From: Kitasatospora sp. NBC_01250
GTDB lineage: Bacteria > Actinomycetota > Actinomycetes > Streptomycetales > Streptomycetaceae
Length of the DNA stretch: 64,000 nucleotides
NCBI RefSeq assembly: GCF_036226465.1
Contig: NZ_CP108476.1
Location: 6,758,001 to 6,822,000, forward strand
Reading direction: 5' to 3'
Translations under genes and position numbers: made by a program
The notes under the pieces: generated by a model
Databases searched by the model: none
What the model saw: only the letters and a program-made list of their open reading frames with translations
Told to the model about the DNA's origin: nothing
Shown: piece after piece, positions 58,978 through 64,000 of the stretch
How positions within the stretch are numbered: position 1 is the stretch's first letter
Layout of the letters: the number at the start of each line of letters is the position of its first letter

Positions 58978-61146
58978 ATGAGCGAGCTGACCGTTATCCG
59001 CTGGGAGCAGGATCAGGAGGGCGTGGTCACCCTCGTCCTGGACGATCCCAACCAGTCCGTCAACACCATGAACGCCGCCTTCACCACCGACTTCGAGGCC
59101 GCGGTGGAGCGCCTGGCGGCCTTCGAGGGCCTGCGCGGCGTGATCATCACCTCCGCCAAGAAGACCTTCTTCGCCGGCGGTGACCTGCGGATGCTCTCGA
59201 AGGTCGACGCCGAGGGCGCCGCGGAGTTCTTCGAGGGCTCGCTGCGGCTCAAGCGCGCGCTGCGGAGCCTGGAGACCCTGGGCAGGCCGGTGGTCGCCGC
59301 GATCAACGGCAGCGCGCTGGGCGGCGGCCTGGAGCTGGCGCTGGCCTGCCACCACCGGATCGCGCTGACCGCGCCGGGCAGCAAGCTCGGCTTCCCCGAG
59401 GTGACGCTCGGCCTGCTGCCGGGTGGCGGCGGGGTGGTCCGCACGGTGCGACTGCTCGGGCTGGCCGACGCGCTGCTCAAGTGGCTGCTGACCGGGCGCC
59501 AGTACCGCCCGGCGGCTGCCGTCGAGGCCGGCCTGGTGCACGAACTCGCCTCCGACAAGGATGAGTTGCTGGCCAAGGCGCGGGCCTTCATCGCCGCCCA
59601 CGAGAGCGCCGAGCAGCCCTGGGACGTCAAGGGCTACAAGATCCCCGGCGGCACCCCCGCCACCCCGGCACTGGCGGCCCAACTGCCCGCCTACCCGGCC
59701 AATCTGCGCAAGCAGCTGAACGGCGCCCCCTACCCGGCCCCGCGCAACATCCTGGCGGCCGCGGTCGAGGGCAGCCAGGTGGACGTGGACACCGCTTTCG
59801 TGATCGAGGCCCGCTACTTCACCGAGCTGGTCGGCGGGCAGACCGCCAAGAACATGATCCAGGCCCTCTTCTTCGACATGCAGGCCGTCAACTCCGGTGC
59901 CTCGCGACCGGCTTCCGTGCCCGAGCGCCCGGTGCGCAAGGTCGCGGTGCTCGGCGCGGGCATGATGGGCGCGGGCATCGCCTACTCCTGCGCCAAGGCG
60001 GGGCTCGAGGTCCTGCTCAAGGACGTCAGCATCGAGGCGGCCGAGCGCGGCAAGGCCTACTCGGCCGGGCTGCTGGACAAGGCCGTGGCGCGCGGACGCA
60101 GCACCGCCGAGCAGCGTGCCGAACTGCTGGCCCGGATCACCCCGACCGCCACGGCCGCCGACCTGGCCGGCTGCGACGCGGTGATCGAGGCGGTCTTCGA
60201 GAACGTCGAGCTCAAGCAGCGGGTCTTCCAGGAGATCCAGGAGGTGGTGGACGCCGACGCGCTGCTCTGCACCAACACCTCCACGCTGCCGATCGGCCTG
60301 CTGGCCAAGGGCGTCGACCGGGACGCCGACTTCATCGGCCTGCACTTCTTCTCGCCGGTCGACAAGATGCCGCTGGTGGAGATCATCAAGGGCGAGCGGA
60401 CCGGGGAGGAGGCGGTGGCCCGGGCCTTCGACCTGGTGCGCCGGATCGGCAAGACCCCGATCGTGGTGAACGACTCGCGCGGCTTCTTCACCTCCCGGGT
60501 GATCGGCCGGTTCATCAACGAGGGCGTGGCGATGCTGGGCGAGGGCGTCGACCCGTCCTCCATCGAGCAGGCCGCCGCCCAGGCGGGCTACCCCGCCAAG
60601 GTGCTCTCGCTGCTGGACGAGCTGACCCTCACCCTGCCGCGCAAGATCCGCGGCGAGGCCCGCCGGGCCGTCGAGGAGGCGGGCGGGGTCTGGCAGCCGC
60701 ACCCCGCCGACGCGGTGATGGACCGGATGCTCGACGAGTTCGAGCGCCCCGGCCGCAGCGGCGGCGCGGGCTTCTACGACTACGACGCGGACGGCCGCCG
60801 GCTGGGCCTGTGGCCCGGCCTGCGCGAGCACTTCACCCGCCCCGAGGTGCAGGTGCCGTTCGAGGACCTCAAGGAGCGGATGCTCTTCGCCGAGGCGCTC
60901 GACTCGGTGCGCTGCCTGGAGGAGTCCGTGCTGACCTCGGTCGCGGACGCCAACGTCGGCTCGATCCTGGGCATCGGCTTCCCGGCCTGGACCGGCGGGG
61001 TGCTCCAGTACATCAACGGCTACCCGGGCGGCCCGGCGGGATTCGCCGCCCGCGCCCAGGAGTTGGCCGCCGCCTACGGCGAGCGGTTCGCGCCGCCGGC
61101 GCTGCTGGAGCGAGTGGTCGCCGAGGGCGGGACGTTCAAGGACTGA
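58978..61146 (+). CDS. fadB: FadB-type 3-hydroxyacyl-CoA dehydrogenase / enoyl-CoA hydratase
   Basis: A 722-residue bifunctional beta-oxidation enzyme. Residues ~1-300 are an enoyl-CoA hydratase (FFAGGDLRML, SALGGGLELALACHHRIA, FPEVTLGLLPGGGG with the catalytic Glu residues). Residues ~320-720 are the dehydrogenase, with the NAD fold VAVLGAGMMGAGIAYSCAKAG, read through GAGMMGAGIA, and GLHFFSPVDKMPLVEII with the catalytic His. The ATG at 58978 follows GGAGAC. The gene ends at a 22-bp perfect hairpin. Confidence 0.95.
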   Translation: MSELTVIRWEQDQEGVVTLVLDDPNQSVNTMNAAFTTDFEAAVERLAAFEGLRGVIITSAKKTFFAGGDLRMLSKVDAEGAAEFFEGSLRLKRALRSLETLGRPVVAAINGSALGGGLELALACHHRIALTAPGSKLGFPEVTLGLLPGGGGVVRTVRLLGLADALLKWLLTGRQYRPAAAVEAGLVHELASDKDELLAKARAFIAAHESAEQPWDVKGYKIPGGTPATPALAAQLPAYPANLRKQLNGAPYPAPRNILAAAVEGSQVDVDTAFVIEARYFTELVGGQTAKNMIQALFFDMQAVNSGASRPASVPERPVRKVAVLGAGMMGAGIAYSCAKAGLEVLLKDVSIEAAERGKAYSAGLLDKAVARGRSTAEQRAELLARITPTATAADLAGCDAVIEAVFENVELKQRVFQEIQEVVDADALLCTNTSTLPIGLLAKGVDRDADFIGLHFFSPVDKMPLVEIIKGERTGEEAVARAFDLVRRIGKTPIVVNDSRGFFTSRVIGRFINEGVAMLGEGVDPSSIEQAAAQAGYPAKVLSLLDELTLTLPRKIRGEARRAVEEAGGVWQPHPADAVMDRMLDEFERPGRSGGAGFYDYDADGRRLGLWPGLREHFTRPEVQVPFEDLKERMLFAEALDSVRCLEESVLTSVADANVGSILGIGFPAWTGGVLQYINGYPGGPAGFAARAQELAAAYGERFAPPALLERVVAEGGTFKD

Positions 61147-61162
61147 GCGCCGCCCCACGCAC

Positions 61163-61212
61163 CCGGGAGCCCCCGGCCCGACCTCTTCGCAGGTCGGGCC
61201 GGGGGCTCCCGG
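61163..61212 (+). terminator. Strong terminator after fadB
   Basis: A perfect 22-bp GC-rich stem with the 6-base loop CTTCGC, starting 17 bp after the fadB stop. It is the strongest hairpin in the window and ends the fatty-acid operon. Confidence 0.9.
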
Positions 61213-61233
61213 CTTTGATCATGTGTCAAACAT

Positions 61234-61283
61234 CCCTATGGGGCAGGCTTTACATGGTTTTGGTCGCCCAATGGGGCAGCCTT
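61234..61283 (+). promoter_or_regulatory. Paired direct repeats upstream of the BP74-like gene
   Basis: CCCTATGGGGCAGGCTT at 61234-61250 and CCCAATGGGGCAGCCTT at 61267-61283 match at 15 of 17 positions and are offset by 33 bp, about three helical turns. The DNA here is AT-richer than its surroundings. Likely binding sites for a dimeric regulator. Confidence 0.5.
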
Positions 61284-61375
61284 GGGAGAGAAGAGACCGT
61301 TCCGTTGCCCGTCCGATTACGGTTCGTTGCGGACGGGTCGTGGACGCGGCCCGCCAGACTCCGGAGGTGCTCAAC

Positions 61376-61846
61376 ATGCGACGTGCCCTGACCAAGTTCG
61401 GTAGTCTCGCGGCGGTTTCGATGCTCGCGGTGGCGTTGGCCCAGCCCGCCCAGGCGGCGCAGCCCACCGTGTCGGTGCGCCCCGCGGACGCCACCGCGCC
61501 GGCCTACTTCGAGTTCACCGACAGCTCGGACACCATGGTGATCCAGCTCACCGACCCGGCCAAGATCCAGGAGGCCCGGTCCATCCTGAGCGGCGCGCAG
61601 ACCGACCCGACCCACGTGATGGGGACGATCGTGAAGAGCCCCGCCCCGTACAACAAGCCCTGGAACTTCACGCTCGACCCGAACTCGATCACCTTCTTCA
61701 GCATGGCGATGGAGGCGTGCGACGGGAACATCGCCTTCGCCAACGCCAACCTGGACCAGGTGGGCGGCTCGCTCTTCCCGCACAGCACCTTCTGCCCCTG
61801 GCACTCCCAGCTGACCCGCGAAATCCCGGCGCCGCAGGGCAGCTGA
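61376..61846 (+). CDS. Secreted BP74-family protein
   Basis: A 156-residue protein with a signal peptide (MRRALTKFGSLAAVSMLAVA, cleaved after AQAA). The mature part carries MVIQLTDPAKIQEARSILSG, TDPTHVMGTIVKSPAPYN and NFTLDPNSITFFSMAMEACD. This series matches the BP74 N-terminal domain first named from a Dictyostelium calmodulin-binding protein and widely found in secreted actinobacterial proteins. Two Cys could form a disulphide outside the cell. GGAGG lies 9 bp before the ATG. Function is unknown. Confidence 0.75.
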   Translation: MRRALTKFGSLAAVSMLAVALAQPAQAAQPTVSVRPADATAPAYFEFTDSSDTMVIQLTDPAKIQEARSILSGAQTDPTHVMGTIVKSPAPYNKPWNFTLDPNSITFFSMAMEACDGNIAFANANLDQVGGSLFPHSTFCPWHSQLTREIPAPQGS

Positions 61847-61926
61847 CCCGGCGGGCCGAGGGCCCACGGACCCGGGCCGGTGCCGGGCGGGCGAGCAGCC
61901 CCCGGCGCCGGCCCGGCACGGTGTCC

Positions 61927-64000
61927 TCAGGCCGGCCGTGCGGCGCGGTAGGTCTCCAGGACGAGCTCCACCGCCCGGAAAGGGTGGCTCCGACCGCCGG
62001 GCGCGGGCAGCGCCTCCTCCAGCACGACGCCGCCGGAGTGGCGCGACAGCCACCGTCCCAGCACCTGCAGGTGCAGCGCGTTGCCGAGGTCGACGAACTG
62101 CGGCTTGGGCCGCCGCAGGTAGCCGTCCGGGTCCGCGGCCGGCCGGGCCGGCGGTGTGGCCGGCTCGGGGCGAAGGAAGAGCTGTTCGGGCAGGCCGAGC
62201 AGGGTCCGCCAGCGTGCCGTGGCGGCCACCGGCAGCGCGGGGCCGGTGGAGAGGTCGGCGCGCAGCGCCTGGACCACGCCGGCCGGCAGGTGCCAGCGGC
62301 GCCGGCGCAGTACGACGTGACGGTGCCGCAGCCGGGGCGTGCGGAGCACCCGGCCGCCGGGAGCCGCCAGCGTGTACCGGGGCACCAGGGACCGCAGGCG
62401 GACCGCGCCCTGCGGGTGGTCCGCGAGCAGCGGGGCGATCCGCTGCGGCAGCCGCACCGGGGCGAGGAAGCCGCCGTACAGGACGTCGAGCAGCTCGCCG
62501 GTGGCCCGCAGCCGCAGCCGGAGCTGATCGCTGTCCCGGTCGTGGACCAGGTCCAGCTCCGACTCCGCGAGCGAGGACCAGCGGCGGTCGGGCCCGATCT
62601 CGTCGGGCACCAGCAGCGGGTGCAGGTTGGCGTTGAAGCCGCCGACCGGGCGGATCTGGGCGGCCCGGGCCTGCTCCGGCAGCCCGTGCCGGATCTGCCG
62701 GGCGACCTCCGCGGTGGCCACGGGCTCCATGGCGTCCAGGAAGCGGCTGGTGAACCGGCCCCAGCCGGCGTACAGGTGGTTGACGCAGAGCAGGCCGTCG
62801 GCGCTGTCCCGCTGGAGGAAGAACGCGTAGCTCGACGGGCGGGCCAGGATCCAGGACGGGAGCCGCTCGCCGAGCCCTCGGAGCAGGTCCGCGGGCAGCA
62901 CGGCGTCGGTGTCGGCGCCGCCCGGGTCGGTGCCGGAGTCGGTGCCGGAGTCGGGGACGGCCGGCCGCATCCGGTCGATGAGCAGTCGGCGCACCGCCGC
63001 CAGTTCGCCGTATCCGCTGGGGAGTTCGCCCTCGCGCTCGTCCTGGGGCGGCAGTGCGGCCAGCCGGCCGGCCTCGGCCCAGGCGGCGTCGACGACCGGG
63101 CCGAACTCCCACGGGTGGTGGCAGACGCCGCCGGCCCCGTAGCGGTCCACGAAGCGGTCGCGGGCGATCCGGCGCATCACCTGCCCCGCGTCGAAGAGTT
63201 CGGCCAGGGCGGTCGCCTCGCCCAGCGCCTCGTGGTCGGCGCGGTCGAGGAGGCCGCCCAGCCGCAGCGGACGGCGGGCCACCACGTCCTCGGACAGGAC
63301 GTTCAACGGCGCGCTGTGCTCGGGGACCGGCCGGCCCGCGCGGGCCAGCAGGTCGGTCCAGCGATCGGCGAGATCGGTGAGCAGGGCCGGCCGCAGGTCG
63401 GCCGGGGCGGTGGCGAACCGCCGGGTGCGCTCGGCGATCGCGTCCACCCGGTCGGCGAGCCCGGTGTCCTCGGGGGCGGTGCGCAGCCAGCCGGCGACCT
63501 TGGCCAGCGGGTCGCGGTCCTGCGGGTCGACCGGCTCGGCGGGAACCAACAGGCCCGCACCGGCCAGGCGTTGCAGGTAGCCGGCGGCAGCCGCCACAGC
63601 CCCGGTGTCCTCGGTGTCCTCGGTGTCCTCGACTTCCTCGGTGACCTGGGCGGTCCCGTCCGGGCGGCGGTCACCAGGGTCCCGGGTCCCGCTCAGCCGG
63701 TGCGCCAACTCCCTCAGCGGGCGCGGGTCCGCGCCGAGCGAAGCGAGGGAGGCCAGCGGGCCGCCGGCCGGCAGCCCGATCTCCTCCTCCCGGGTGGCCA
63801 GGTAGCGGCCCCCGGCGAACACCACGGTGCTGCGGGAGAAGCAGGCGCGGCCCTCGACGGTCCGCGCGGAGCTGGCCAACCGGTGCGGCAGCGCGGCGCG
63901 GCGGCGCGGATCGTCCAGCAGGGCCTGGCACAGTGCGCCCACCAGGGTCCGGCTGGCCCGGACCACCGAGGCGGGTGCCGCGGCGGGCAGGTCGGCCTCG
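61927..64000 (-). CDS. LanB-type lantibiotic dehydratase (partial, 5' end beyond window)
   Basis: At least 680 residues of a lantibiotic dehydratase-like protein are visible; the frame is open through the end of the window, so the N-terminus is missing. The C-terminal part has GGFNANLHPLLVPDEIGPDR, LLDVLYGGFLAPVRLP, LRHRHVVLRRRRWHLPAGV, KPQFVDLGNALHLQVLGRWL and VVLEEALPAPGGR, the order seen in the tRNA-dependent glutamylation domain of LanB enzymes. No C-terminal elimination (SpaB_C) domain is present, so it may be a split LanB. A Glu/Asp/Thr repeat (VEDTEDTEDTG) is a low-complexity insert. It points to a second RiPP locus that continues beyond the window. Confidence 0.72.
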   Translation of the reverse strand, partial: EADLPAAAPASVVRASRTLVGALCQALLDDPRRRAALPHRLASSARTVEGRACFSRSTVVFAGGRYLATREEEIGLPAGGPLASLASLGADPRPLRELAHRLSGTRDPGDRRPDGTAQVTEEVEDTEDTEDTGAVAAAAGYLQRLAGAGLLVPAEPVDPQDRDPLAKVAGWLRTAPEDTGLADRVDAIAERTRRFATAPADLRPALLTDLADRWTDLLARAGRPVPEHSAPLNVLSEDVVARRPLRLGGLLDRADHEALGEATALAELFDAGQVMRRIARDRFVDRYGAGGVCHHPWEFGPVVDAAWAEAGRLAALPPQDEREGELPSGYGELAAVRRLLIDRMRPAVPDSGTDSGTDPGGADTDAVLPADLLRGLGERLPSWILARPSSYAFFLQRDSADGLLCVNHLYAGWGRFTSRFLDAMEPVATAEVARQIRHGLPEQARAAQIRPVGGFNANLHPLLVPDEIGPDRRWSSLAESELDLVHDRDSDQLRLRLRATGELLDVLYGGFLAPVRLPQRIAPLLADHPQGAVRLRSLVPRYTLAAPGGRVLRTPRLRHRHVVLRRRRWHLPAGVVQALRADLSTGPALPVAATARWRTLLGLPEQLFLRPEPATPPARPAADPDGYLRRPKPQFVDLGNALHLQVLGRWLSRHSGGVVLEEALPAPGGRSHPFRAVELVLETYRAARPA

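Noticed and set aside
61376..61846. BP74-like protein as precursor of the LanB-type enzyme
   Set aside because: It is a 156-residue secreted domain protein with a signal peptide, on the opposite strand, and not a short leader-core peptide.

Overview
The window is from a high-GC actinomycete of the Streptomyces/Kitasatospora type. The signs are very GC-rich codon third positions, many GTG and TTG starts, a geosmin synthase, mycothiol-dependent formaldehyde detoxification, a DmdR/IdeR-type iron box, and families typical of the group (SpoIIE-like phosphatases fused to HATPase domains, DUF2637, SigE-family ECF sigma, HxlR, ABC-F). No tRNA, rRNA, CRISPR array or insertion sequence was recognised. 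Most of the window reads as chromosomal housekeeping and accessory genes. RiPP (ribosomally made, modified peptide) genes occur in two places.

Layout. 0.3-3.8 kb (minus): a divergent urease operon (gamma-beta fusion, alpha) followed by an agmatine deiminase-like gene; no urease accessory genes are present. 4.2-7.1 kb (plus): an HATPase anti-sigma-like protein and a PAS-GAF-PP2C-HATPase regulator that share a related HATPase module. 7.1-11.7 kb (minus): a DUF2637 membrane protein, an iron-regulated FhuF-like protein, a TPR-like protein and a zinc-ribbon protein. 11.8-13.6 kb: a MobA-like nucleotidyltransferase divergent from moaA. 13.7-22 kb: secreted or lipid-anchored hydrolases and lipoproteins, including a prolyl oligopeptidase homologue and a CocE homologue that have each lost the catalytic serine. 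22.2-29 kb: an FAD dehydrogenase, a Tat-exported phosphatase, the mycothiol formaldehyde dehydrogenase and metallo-hydrolase pair, a peroxiredoxin divergent from a TetR regulator, and a YnfA-family protein. 29-33.3 kb: geosmin synthase, an AlaT-type aminotransferase and a divergent HxlR regulator. 33.4-43.7 kb: acetyltransferases, an SGNH hydrolase, a secreted protein, an acyl-CoA synthetase, Tex, a Nudix hydrolase, an acyl-CoA dehydrogenase and a nitroreductase. 43.7-47.2 kb: two divergent ABC-F ATPases, one with an attenuator-like leader. 47.3-49.5 kb: an ECF sigma with a membrane partner, and a toxin-antitoxin-like pair. 49.7-54.8 kb: a compact RiPP operon. 54.8-61.1 kb: a membrane protein, a GNAT protein and a fatty-acid block (racemase, thiolase, FadB). 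61.4 kb to the end: a secreted BP74-like protein and a partial LanB-type dehydratase that runs off the window.

The best candidate for an undescribed system is the RiPP operon at 49,678-54,783. It encodes a 48-residue precursor with two Cys in the tail, a LanM dehydratase without a LanC cyclase domain but fused to a DUF6624-like domain, and two translationally coupled JmjC/ROX-type cupin paralogues. The second cupin keeps the iron triad; the first has lost both iron-binding His. A perfect 14-bp hairpin separates the precursor from the enzymes. No cyclase, protease or exporter was found next to it.

Limits: all functions are read from motifs and remembered family patterns. No database search, structure prediction or RNA data was available. 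Regulatory sites are sequence candidates only.
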